Source of the DNA: Undibacterium sp. YM2
GTDB lineage: Bacteria; Pseudomonadota; Gammaproteobacteria; Burkholderiales; Burkholderiaceae_D
Length of the DNA: 64,000 nt
Assembly (NCBI RefSeq): GCF_009937975.1
Contig: NZ_AP018441.1
Location: forward strand, 6,014,001 to 6,078,000
Reading direction: 5' to 3'
The notes beneath the pieces were generated by a model. That model saw only the letters and a program-made list of their open reading frames with translations. It searched no databases and was not told the origin of the DNA. The translations under genes were made by a program, and so were the position numbers. Within the stretch, counting starts at the first letter, position 1. Every line of letters starts with the position of its first letter. Shown in pieces: positions 26,868-33,553 of this stretch.

Positions 26868-27992
26868 TTGCATACCTCTTTACCGCCACGCGTGGTGGCA
26901 GATGCCCTGTGGCTGTTGACAGCGCGTTCACGCGGTGGCCAGCACTGGCTGCACAATGCCACTTGCGACATTCAGACCGTAGAAATTGCAGGGCAAAGTC
27001 AGCCCGTCAGTTTATTGGACAGCAGCAACTGGCAAGAAAGCTATGTCGCCAGCCCACGTTCAACCTGGCTGCGTTATCCGCGCCAGGAGATGCTGCGCGG
27101 CGCAAGCCCAGCCAAGGCACAAGCGATCAAACTACTCAGTTGTCCCATTCTTGGTCCTCTTTCTACACTATTCAAAGCCAGTAAACTGGACCAGGCAGCG
27201 ATTATTGCGAATCACCTGGTTTCCACCAATTTGTACGCAGACTGGTCAGCAGGCGAAATCAGTAAGACCACCGACAAGCTGCTAAGCACTTATCCACAGC
27301 GCCCGCTGATGATGCGCAATATCTGTCCACAGGTAAACCCCGAACTTTCAGCCAGCCTGCTCGCTACCGGCTGGCAATTACTGCCCAGCCGCATGATCTA
27401 CCTGTGCGATCCACAACAAGCCAGCGTCTGGAAACACAATCATGTGAAACAGGATGCCCGCCTGCTTGACCATCCTGAAGTAGAAGTGCTGACACATGAC
27501 CACCTGCAAATGCAGGATATCGCTGTCTTGCAACAACTCTACCGCCAGCTCTTCATCGATAAACACTCTTATCTTAATCCCGACTTCACAGCCGCCTTCT
27601 TTGAACTTTGCCTGGAAACCCAGTTTCTGGAAATGCATGCCCTGCGCTGGCAAGGCCGCCTGGTCGGTGTGCTTGGTATTTATGCACATCATGAGAATGG
27701 CTGGCTGACTACGCCTTTGATAGGTTATGACACCAGCCTGCCTAAAGAGCTGGGTTTGTACAGGCGATTGATGGCTTTATTACTCAAAACAGCCAGAGAC
27801 AAGAAGCTGAAACTGCATTACAGCTCAGGCGCCAGCCAGTTCAAACGGGCACGCGGTGGTATTCCTCAACTGGAATATACCGCCATTTATAACCGCCACT
27901 TATCCACAACTACAGTACAAAGTACTGCGCTTTTTGCCCGCTTACTCAGGACTTTTGCGCCAGCAATCCTAAAAAAAGCGGACGGGATTTAA
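26868..27992 (+). CDS. GNAT/FemAB-like acyltransferase partner of the BtaA-like enzyme
   Basis: The 374-residue protein begins at a TTG 8 bases after the btaA-like stop. The N-terminal ~170 residues are unassigned. The C-terminal ~200 residues have a FemAB/GNAT look: QLYRQLFIDKHSYLNPDFTA, then EMHALRWQGRLVGVLGIYAH, LIGYDTSLPKELGLYRRLMA and LHYSSGASQFKRARGGIPQL, a pattern of acyl-CoA or aminoacyl donors transferred to an amine. There is no SAM-binding motif, so it is not BtaB. Tight coupling to the DUF3419 gene suggests it acts on the same lipid, perhaps acylating its free amine; that is inference. Exact DnaA boxes occur at 27290-27298 and 27900-27908, and oriC follows directly. Confidence 0.65.
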   Translation: MHTSLPPRVVADALWLLTARSRGGQHWLHNATCDIQTVEIAGQSQPVSLLDSSNWQESYVASPRSTWLRYPRQEMLRGASPAKAQAIKLLSCPILGPLSTLFKASKLDQAAIIANHLVSTNLYADWSAGEISKTTDKLLSTYPQRPLMMRNICPQVNPELSASLLATGWQLLPSRMIYLCDPQQASVWKHNHVKQDARLLDHPEVEVLTHDHLQMQDIAVLQQLYRQLFIDKHSYLNPDFTAAFFELCLETQFLEMHALRWQGRLVGVLGIYAHHENGWLTTPLIGYDTSLPKELGLYRRLMALLLKTARDKKLKLHYSSGASQFKRARGGIPQLEYTAIYNRHLSTTTVQSTALFARLLRTFAPAILKKADGI

Positions 27993-28023
27993 ATAAAAAA
28001 TATAAAAACAGCTATGTTTTTCC

Positions 28024-28032
28024 TGTGGATAA
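28024..28032 (-). promoter_or_regulatory. DnaA box, exact
   Basis: TGTGGATAA on the plus strand, that is TTATCCACA on the minus strand. It is the leftmost exact box of oriC and is followed within 10 bases by an inverted one-mismatch box (28041-28049), giving a back-to-back pair. Confidence 0.8.
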
Positions 28033-28181
28033 GCCTATGCATATCCACAGGACGAACTGTGTAAAACCACAAAAAGTCTGACTGAGGTTTTTCTTATCCC
28101 AAAACCGTCCTTTTTTCATACAGGACTTATCAGTGCATCTATACATGAACCAAGTGCTTGTTTCTGTGGACAAATTAAGAC

Positions 28182-28250
28182 TTATCCACAAAAAATCGCG
28201 ACGTTAACTACTATTACTATGTATATATAAACTAATTATTTAATTAAACC
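28182..28250 (+). other. Origin unwinding module 1: DnaA box, DnaA-trio-like triplets, AT-rich tract
   Basis: Exact box TTATCCACA (28182-28190), a 16-base spacer with CGCGACGTTA, then ACTACTATTACTAT (28207-28220; the other strand reads TAG-TAA-TAG-TAG), then TATATATAAACTAATTATTT and TTAATTA. Triplets of the TAG/TAA type beside a DnaA box are the known DnaA-trio that guides DnaA onto single strands. The same order is found in module 2. Confidence 0.75.
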
Positions 28251-28605
28251 CTTTTCGGAAAGCCCTGGAAACCTTTTCTGAAAGACCTGGTTTTGATACA
28301 AATAAAAAACGCCTGATTAAAAATTTGGAATTTGATATTTACAATTCGATCTTTCAAAAAAAGCACCTGGTCAGCACCAGACACTTTTCATAAAAAAACC
28401 TGGCTTCCCAAAAATAGGACATCACATTTTTTTTATTGCAGACAAATTCAAGTTTTGAAAACTGCCTTGCATCAAAAAAATCAGTCCATGATTTTGCAAG
28501 AGATCATCGACCTCCTTTTTTCCCCTGAAATACTTCCCTACAGCGCAATAAATCAGCTTTTTTCTGAAAATTCACGTTGAAAAACAACATTTTAAAAAAA
28601 ATCTT

Positions 28606-28614
28606 TGTGGATAA
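28606..28614 (-). promoter_or_regulatory. DnaA box, exact
   Basis: TGTGGATAA on the plus strand, preceded by an A-rich run (28581-28600). It faces module 2 from 150 bases upstream, mirroring how 28024-28032 faces module 1 from 150 bases upstream. Confidence 0.8.
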
Positions 28615-28763
28615 GTCAGCTGATATCCACTGCATCTATTGTGTGTAACTCCAACTTCTCTGATCTGCAGGTTTACTGTTCAGATTTTGTCCTGTGGATA
28701 TACAGACTTTTATCACTGCCTTATCATTTGCCTAAACTCTTGATCCTGTGGATGTTTACCGAC

Positions 28764-28815
28764 TTATCCACAGCAACATGCCTGCGTTAACAACTACTAC
28801 TATTTTTATATAAAG
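28764..28815 (+). other. Origin unwinding module 2: DnaA box, DnaA-trio-like triplets, AT-rich tract
   Basis: Exact box TTATCCACA (28764-28772), a 20-base spacer ending GCGTTAACA, then ACTACTACTATT (28793-28804; other strand TAG-TAG-TAG) running into TTTATATAAAG. It shares GTTAAC and the ACTACTA triplets with module 1, 582 bases away in the same orientation. A one-mismatch box follows at 28831. Confidence 0.75.
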
Positions 28816-28918
28816 TTATTCAAGCTAAAGGTATCCACAGCTCAAAAAACGCAAAAAAACAAAAGCAAAAAACTGTCGTAGAATCCGTTACTCATTCAAT
28901 CCTCAGGGACAAAACACC

Positions 28919-29428
28919 ATGAAACTATGGTCAGGCTTACTATTTTCAGCCGTGCTGGCTTGCTCTGCTGCCCATGCAGAAAAACCAACTGAAGCCTCCG
29001 TCAAGGAATTACTGGTATTGACGAATAGTCAGCAAATCCTGAAAAGTACCGAAGCGCAGATGGATGCCGTCATGAAAAACATGATGAAAGCTGTCCTGAA
29101 AGACCAGACTATCAATGCTGACCAGCAAAAAATCCTGGATAAGTTCAAGGATAAAGTCATAGATATCCACAAGACAGAGATGACCTGGGAAAAACTCGAA
29201 CCGATTTTTATTGAAATCTATTCAAATTCCCTGAGTCAGGAGGAAGTCGATGGGATAGCTGCTTTCTACAGATCCCCGGCAGGCAAAGCTTATGTCAGCA
29301 AAATTCCAGTCATCGTTCAACAAAGCATGGGAGCAATGCAAAAAGTTATCACTCCCATGATGGACAAAATGATGGAAGCGTCCAAAAAAATGGCAGAAGA
29401 ATTCCGTGAGCTGGAAAAAAATAAATAA
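28919..29428 (+). CDS. Exported DUF2059-domain protein
   Basis: The 169-residue protein has a signal peptide (MKLWSGLLFSAVLACSAAHA) and a helical body with the DUF2059 features VKELLVLTNSQQILKSTEAQ, then MTWEKLEPIFIEIYSNSLSQ, EEVDGIAAFYRSPAGKAYVS and KIPVIVQQSMGAM. The family is periplasmic and of unknown function. It is the first gene to the right of the proposed oriC, with CAGGGA before the ATG. Confidence 0.87.
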   Translation: MKLWSGLLFSAVLACSAAHAEKPTEASVKELLVLTNSQQILKSTEAQMDAVMKNMMKAVLKDQTINADQQKILDKFKDKVIDIHKTEMTWEKLEPIFIEIYSNSLSQEEVDGIAAFYRSPAGKAYVSKIPVIVQQSMGAMQKVITPMMDKMMEASKKMAEEFRELEKNK

Positions 29429-29553
29429 ATTGCCGTAGATTTGCTTATGTTTTAGATGAAATTAAAAGAAATTAGAAAAAATTAGTGGATTTTAATGATG
29501 TTAATGAAATGTGCCCTTGCTTACCGAAATAAAACAGCGAGAGTAAGGGCTCA

Positions 29554-30828
29554 ATGACTGACACCAGGCATTTCATTTTCCTGGGCATGGGCACGCTTGG
29601 GGATATCTTCCCTTTTCTGAGTCTGGCTACTGAAATGCAGAGGCGCGGACACAGAGTTACCATGCTTTTGTCCCCGGTACATGCCAGACATGCAGAGATG
29701 GCCGGGATTGCCTATGAAGTACTGGGCAGGCAAGAAGACTATGACGCTGCCTTGCGTAATCCAGACATGTGGAATACACGCACAGGCATGGCAGTAGTAC
29801 TTGCCTCATGCAAATGCGTATTTACAGAAATACCTGATTATTTTGCCACCCTGGCACCGGATCAGGATTGCGTATTGATCAGCCACCCTCTGGGCCTGGC
29901 AGCCGCAGACCTGGTGCGCAGTTTCCGTCCGGATATTCCCATCGTCGCAGCTTATCTGGCACCATCCAATTTAAGAACTGTGCATGATCCCCTGGTCATG
30001 GGTGATTTATTCATACCGCGCTGGTTACCGGTATGGATGCGTCACTGGCTCTGGACTTATGCAGATAAAAATTTTGTTGATCCGGTAGCAGTACCGATGG
30101 TCAATCAGGCCAGGCTGGCCAGGAATCTGCCACCGATTACCAGCCTCGCACCGTATATGTATGCAGTACCAGACCTGAGCATCAGTTTTTTCCCAGAATG
30201 GTTTGCCGCAGTACAGCCAGACTGGCCAGCAACCATGGTCTTGGGAGAATTCCAGCTCTATGACAGCAGCCCTGATGCAGACTTATCCACAGAGCTCGAA
30301 GAATTTCTGACCTCAGGGCCTGCACCTGTGATATTTACTCCAGGTTCAGGGAATATACAGGCCAGCCATTATTTTAAATGTGCACAGCAGGCAGTGCAAA
30401 AACTGGGTTTGCGCGCGATATTCCTGAGTACTCACCGTGAACAGATCGCCTCTGCTCTACCGGCTGACATACTCTGGCAAAGTTATCTGCCACTGCGCAC
30501 TATACTTCCGCGTGCATCAGCCTTGGTACACCATGGCGGCATAGGTACGACAGCAGAAGCGTTAAGAGCCGGTGCACCGCAATTGCTGACACCGCTGGCT
30601 TTTGACCAGTTCGACAATGCTGCGCGTGTAAAAAATCTGGGTGCAGGTCATTTTCTGCGTATGTCACGCCTGACTGCAGGTAAATTGGCGCGCAGCCTGT
30701 CACAACTGCTGGGCTCTGCATCAATCAAAACCAATTGCGTGCTCCTTGCTCAGAAATTCAAAAAAACTGGCTATGCAGATTCTTTGTGCGATGCAATTGA
30801 AGCAGTAGAATTAAAACAGAAACTATAA
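29554..30828 (+). CDS. Glycosyltransferase family 1 (UGT/macrolide-GT type)
   Basis: The 424-residue GT-B enzyme has an N-terminal acceptor domain (FLGMGTLGDIFPFLSLATEM, then QRRGHRVTMLL) and a C-terminal donor domain with FTPGSGNIQASHYFKCAQQA and the nucleotide-sugar motif LVHHGGIGTTAEALRAGAPQ, then LLTPLAFDQFDNAARV. This is the pattern of YjiC, EryC-type and rhamnosyltransferase RhlB enzymes, which glycosylate lipids or small hydrophobic acceptors. The acceptor is unknown. An exact DnaA box sits within the gene (30283-30291). Confidence 0.9.
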   Translation: MTDTRHFIFLGMGTLGDIFPFLSLATEMQRRGHRVTMLLSPVHARHAEMAGIAYEVLGRQEDYDAALRNPDMWNTRTGMAVVLASCKCVFTEIPDYFATLAPDQDCVLISHPLGLAAADLVRSFRPDIPIVAAYLAPSNLRTVHDPLVMGDLFIPRWLPVWMRHWLWTYADKNFVDPVAVPMVNQARLARNLPPITSLAPYMYAVPDLSISFFPEWFAAVQPDWPATMVLGEFQLYDSSPDADLSTELEEFLTSGPAPVIFTPGSGNIQASHYFKCAQQAVQKLGLRAIFLSTHREQIASALPADILWQSYLPLRTILPRASALVHHGGIGTTAEALRAGAPQLLTPLAFDQFDNAARVKNLGAGHFLRMSRLTAGKLARSLSQLLGSASIKTNCVLLAQKFKKTGYADSLCDAIEAVELKQKL

Positions 30829-30915
30829 ATTCCGGCTCCAGGCACAGTTTCCAAATAGCGTTAAATTTAAATAGCCAAACTTATCCACAGCTTATTATTG
30901 TCTATAGGTTTTCTT

Positions 30916-31266
30916 ATGCACGATTTCAAGTGGTCAGATACAGAAAAGAAAGTCGCAAGGGCGGCGTATGACAACGCATTGCAAAAAGAATTGGCAGCGA
31001 TCATGGTGAGATTTAAAGAACTTGCCAATGCTGTCAACTCTCCTCATGAGTTATGGGAAATAGAAGCCTATCTACAGAAAGCCAGGAAGAGAATAGATGC
31101 AAAGTATGATTATCGTTATTCACGATTACCATTATTGCTGGCTCAACTCGTTTTTCAAAACCTGGTCAAACGTGAAGACTTACAAAAACTGTCGCAAGAC
31201 AAGCTGGAAATCATAGACAGCCTGTTAGAGAAAGATAGAAATTATTTTTATGAAAACGATGAATAA
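30916..31266 (+). CDS. Fluorescence-recovery-protein-like (FRP-like) protein
   Basis: The 116-residue all-helical protein matches the FRP family by WSDTEKKVARAAYDNALQKE, LWEIEAYLQKARKRIDAKYD, then YRYSRLPLLLAQLVFQNLV and DLQKLSQDKLEII; the KYDYRYS signature is at residues 63-69. In cyanobacteria FRP detaches orange carotenoid protein from phycobilisomes. Relative to my memory of the Synechocystis patch (W50, H53, D54, R60), W and R are kept (W47, R57) but the His and Asp positions are Glu50 and Ala51, so OCP binding is unlikely. No OCP gene is in the window. Proteobacterial homologues exist with unknown roles. I use the ATG at 30916; an in-frame TTG at 30898 is possible. An exact DnaA box lies just upstream (30881-30889). 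Confidence 0.75.
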   Translation: MHDFKWSDTEKKVARAAYDNALQKELAAIMVRFKELANAVNSPHELWEIEAYLQKARKRIDAKYDYRYSRLPLLLAQLVFQNLVKREDLQKLSQDKLEIIDSLLEKDRNYFYENDE

Positions 31267-31494
31267 TCGATAAAAATTCATTTCCGGTTACACAAGCAAG
31301 CATCTCTGCATCCATTTAAAACGCGAATACTTAGCGTAACCTGTAAAAAAACAAATATCCAAAAAATACGCAAAGCCACGTCCTGCTTGGCTCGCAAGAC
31401 AGTTTCATGTTGCTAAAATTACGCGACTATTCGACCAGAGTGAAGACTTTTATCATATCCAGCATCAATCACACGATTATGTCTGGAGTTTTTT

Positions 31495-32712
31495 ATGTCT
31501 TTATCTTCTCAATCTTCACCACCATTGTCTGCAGCACCCGCAGCCGCTGGTGGCAGTGTTTTTCTGAAATTGCTGCCGCTGACACTGGCCGTTTTTATCG
31601 GCTTTTTGACCATGGGTATGCAGCTACCCGTTTTGCCCTTATACCTGCATAACAGCCTGGGCATGAGCACCCTGGTCGTAGGCCTGGTCATCGGTGCACA
31701 ATTTACCGTCGCCCTGCTGTCACGTGCCTGGGCTGGCAATTTTGCCGATATGCGTGGTACCAAACGGGCAGTACTCACTGGCGCCGTGATTATTGCCAGC
31801 TCAGGCCTGGTGTATCTGGCATCGCTGCCCTTTGTTGCTACACCTGTGGTATCGGTATGGATATTGCTGGCTGGCCGTGTCTTGCTGGCGATAGGTGAGA
31901 GCCTGATGGTTACAGGAGCCCTGGGCTGGGGTATAGGCCTGGTCGGGCCGCAAAATGCAGGCAAGGTCATGGCCTGGGTAGGCATCGCCATTTATGGAGC
32001 ATTTGCCTTCGGTGCACCCGCTGGTGTGGCCATCCATGCACAATTGGGATTTGCCGGCATAGGTATTGCGACTATCAGCATGCCGGTAGTGGCGTTGCTG
32101 GTCGCTTTATATATACCTGCCATCCCACCGACAGCTACGACCCGCCTGCCGTTTTACAAGGTATTGAGTACCGTCATGGTACCCGGCCTGGGCCTGGCTC
32201 TCGCCAGCATAGGTTTTGGTGTGATCACGGCTTTTTCTGCCTTGTTGTTTGCGGCAAAAAACTGGGGTAATTCTTCGCTTGCATTTACCTTCTTTGGGGT
32301 GGCTTTCATCGGTGCCAGGATATTATTTGGTCATTTGCCAGACAAGCTCGGTGGTGCCAGGGTCGCATTCGTCAATGTCGTGGTAGAAGCTGCAGGGCTA
32401 TTGTTGATCTGGTGGGCTGATACGTCCAGCATGGCTTATATAGGTGTTGCCCTGACAGGCTTTGGCTATTCACTGGCCTTCCCCGGCTTTGGTGTAGAAG
32501 CTGCGCGCCGTGCCCCACCGCAAAGCCGCAGCGTCGCCATGGGTGCCTATGTCGCTTTTCTCGATATGTCGCTGGGCATAGTCAGTCCATTGGCAGGTTT
32601 TATCGCCGGGCATTGGGGAGTTGATGCTGTTTTTCTGGCAGCCAGCGTGGCAGTTGCTTTGTCTTTACTGGTGGCTGTGCGTTTGCTGGGAAAAGCATCT
32701 GCAAGTGTATAA
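31495..32712 (+). CDS. Major facilitator superfamily transporter
   Basis: The 405-residue inner-membrane protein has 12 hydrophobic segments. MFS markers include FADMRGTKRAVLTGAVIIAS (loop 2-3, DxRGxK) and, in the second half, FGHLPDKLGGARVAFVNVVV. It resembles the YhhS/arabinose-efflux group of exporters. The likely regulator is the TetR gene that converges on it. GGAG precedes the ATG. Substrate unknown; drug or sugar efflux is typical. Confidence 0.88.
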   Translation: MSLSSQSSPPLSAAPAAAGGSVFLKLLPLTLAVFIGFLTMGMQLPVLPLYLHNSLGMSTLVVGLVIGAQFTVALLSRAWAGNFADMRGTKRAVLTGAVIIASSGLVYLASLPFVATPVVSVWILLAGRVLLAIGESLMVTGALGWGIGLVGPQNAGKVMAWVGIAIYGAFAFGAPAGVAIHAQLGFAGIGIATISMPVVALLVALYIPAIPPTATTRLPFYKVLSTVMVPGLGLALASIGFGVITAFSALLFAAKNWGNSSLAFTFFGVAFIGARILFGHLPDKLGGARVAFVNVVVEAAGLLLIWWADTSSMAYIGVALTGFGYSLAFPGFGVEAARRAPPQSRSVAMGAYVAFLDMSLGIVSPLAGFIAGHWGVDAVFLAASVAVALSLLVAVRLLGKASASV

Positions 32713-32721
32713 GGTATTTAA

Positions 32722-32756
32722 ATTTTGTAGGGTGCACCATTTGCACCCCACAAAAT
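32722..32756. terminator. Long hairpin after the MFS gene
   Basis: ATTTTGTAGGGTGCA (32722-32736) and TGCACCCCACAAAAT (32742-32756) pair at 14 of 15 positions across a 5-base loop. With A/T-rich stem ends it could stop transcription from either side between the convergent MFS and TetR genes. Confidence 0.6.
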
Positions 32757-32768
32757 AGGTACTACATC

Positions 32769-32815
32769 AATTGATCAGGTTTTCATGAAGCCTGATCAAT
32801 TTCCTTTTTGCTTTT
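32769..32815 (+). terminator. Rho-independent terminator for the MFS gene
   Basis: AATTGATCAGG (32769-32779) and CCTGATCAATT (32791-32801) form a perfect 11-bp stem, followed on the plus strand by TCCTTTTTGCTTTT. The stem covers the last codons of the convergent TetR gene. Confidence 0.7.
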
Positions 32816-33436
32816 GACGCTGCTCAGGTAAACACAAAACATATCTGCCATGGCATCCGCATAGTCATCTATCCTGTCAGTTGGATAGCCATTTGCCGAC
32901 ACATGTTCACCAGCACTGCTGAGCGTGGTGGAAATCAGTTCTTCAACGATGGAACGTGTCGCTGCTGTTGCCGTGGGCAGCAATTCCTCAATAAATACCT
33001 GCACGGTCTGATCCCAGTATTGCCATGCTTCCTGCGCTTCAGGATCATCGTTATACTGCGGGGCGATATCGGTCAGGGCACTGCGCATCTGGGCTTCTTC
33101 ACATTCGGAACGAATGAAAGCATGCACGAGAGTGCGCAAGCGCTCCAGAGGTGCCTGCTGGGTATCCTGCAATATCTCGCGCAACATGCCGCCAGTCTGC
33201 CGCCATTCATCACTTTGCAGGCGGAACAGGATGGCCGCCTTGTTGGGAAAATACTGATACACAGAACCCACGCTGACACCCGCTCTTTCGGCCACCCGCG
33301 CCGTAGTAAATTTTTGTGCGCCTTCACGCTGCAAAACCTGGAGAGCAGCTTCCAGTATGGTTGCGACCAGATCAGCCGAGCGGCTTTGCTGGGGCCGCTT
33401 TCTTGAAGAAATAAAAGGGGTTTGAGGTTTACTCAT
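32783..33436 (-). CDS. TetR/AcrR-family transcriptional regulator
   Basis: The protein has about 217 residues from the ATG at 33436 (MSKPQTPF). The N-terminal HTH reads VATILEAALQVLQREGAQKF, then TTARVAERAGVSVGSVYQYF and PNKAAILFRL, the canonical TetR DNA-binding domain. The C-terminal ligand domain is helical with no recognised specificity. A longer frame starts at 33463. It converges on the MFS transporter gene and is a plausible repressor of it; this is inference from position. Confidence 0.9.
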   Translation of the reverse strand: MSKPQTPFISSRKRPQQSRSADLVATILEAALQVLQREGAQKFTTARVAERAGVSVGSVYQYFPNKAAILFRLQSDEWRQTGGMLREILQDTQQAPLERLRTLVHAFIRSECEEAQMRSALTDIAPQYNDDPEAQEAWQYWDQTVQVFIEELLPTATAATRSIVEELISTTLSSAGEHVSANGYPTDRIDDYADAMADMFCVYLSSVKSKKEIDQAS

Positions 33437-33500
33437 GAGTATAAGAAAGGAGATCCAAATCAATACTTGAGATCATACGCGCTATATCTTTCCGCCATGA

Positions 33501-33530
33501 AAAAAGCTCCTGGTCTCAGGAGCTTTTTTT
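33501..33530 (-). terminator. Terminator after putA, active in both directions
   Basis: GCTCCTG (33506-33512) and CAGGAGC (33517-33523) form a stem with a GTCT loop, flanked by AAAAA and TTTTTTT, so either strand gives a U-run. It lies 24 bases past the putA stop and also backs the TetR promoter region. Confidence 0.9.
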
Positions 33531-33553
33531 ACTTGCGACAGGACAGGAAACGA

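Larger units (their letters stand above)
27993..28918. other. oriC: Proposed chromosomal replication origin (oriC)
   Basis: This 926-base AT-rich gap holds no credible gene. Exact DnaA boxes TTATCCACA: 28024-28032 (minus), 28182-28190 (plus), 28606-28614 (minus), 28764-28772 (plus). Near-matches: 28041-28049 and 28831-28839 (plus), 28165-28173 and 28693-28701 (minus), and TTTTACACA at 28058-28066 (minus). Two unwinding modules follow the plus-strand boxes (28182-28250 and 28764-28815). The layout of box, spacer, triplet repeat and AT-rich tract is that of bacterial oriC basal unwinding elements. Supporting context: mnmG-rsmG and two perfect parS sites lie 26 kb to the left. dnaA is not adjacent. 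That this is the active origin is inferred. Confidence 0.82.

Noticed and set aside
28332..28790. Open frames of 82 and 61 codons inside the oriC gap
   Set aside because: Low-complexity, AT-rich composition, no ribosome-binding site, and the second is read through DnaA boxes and the start of module 2.
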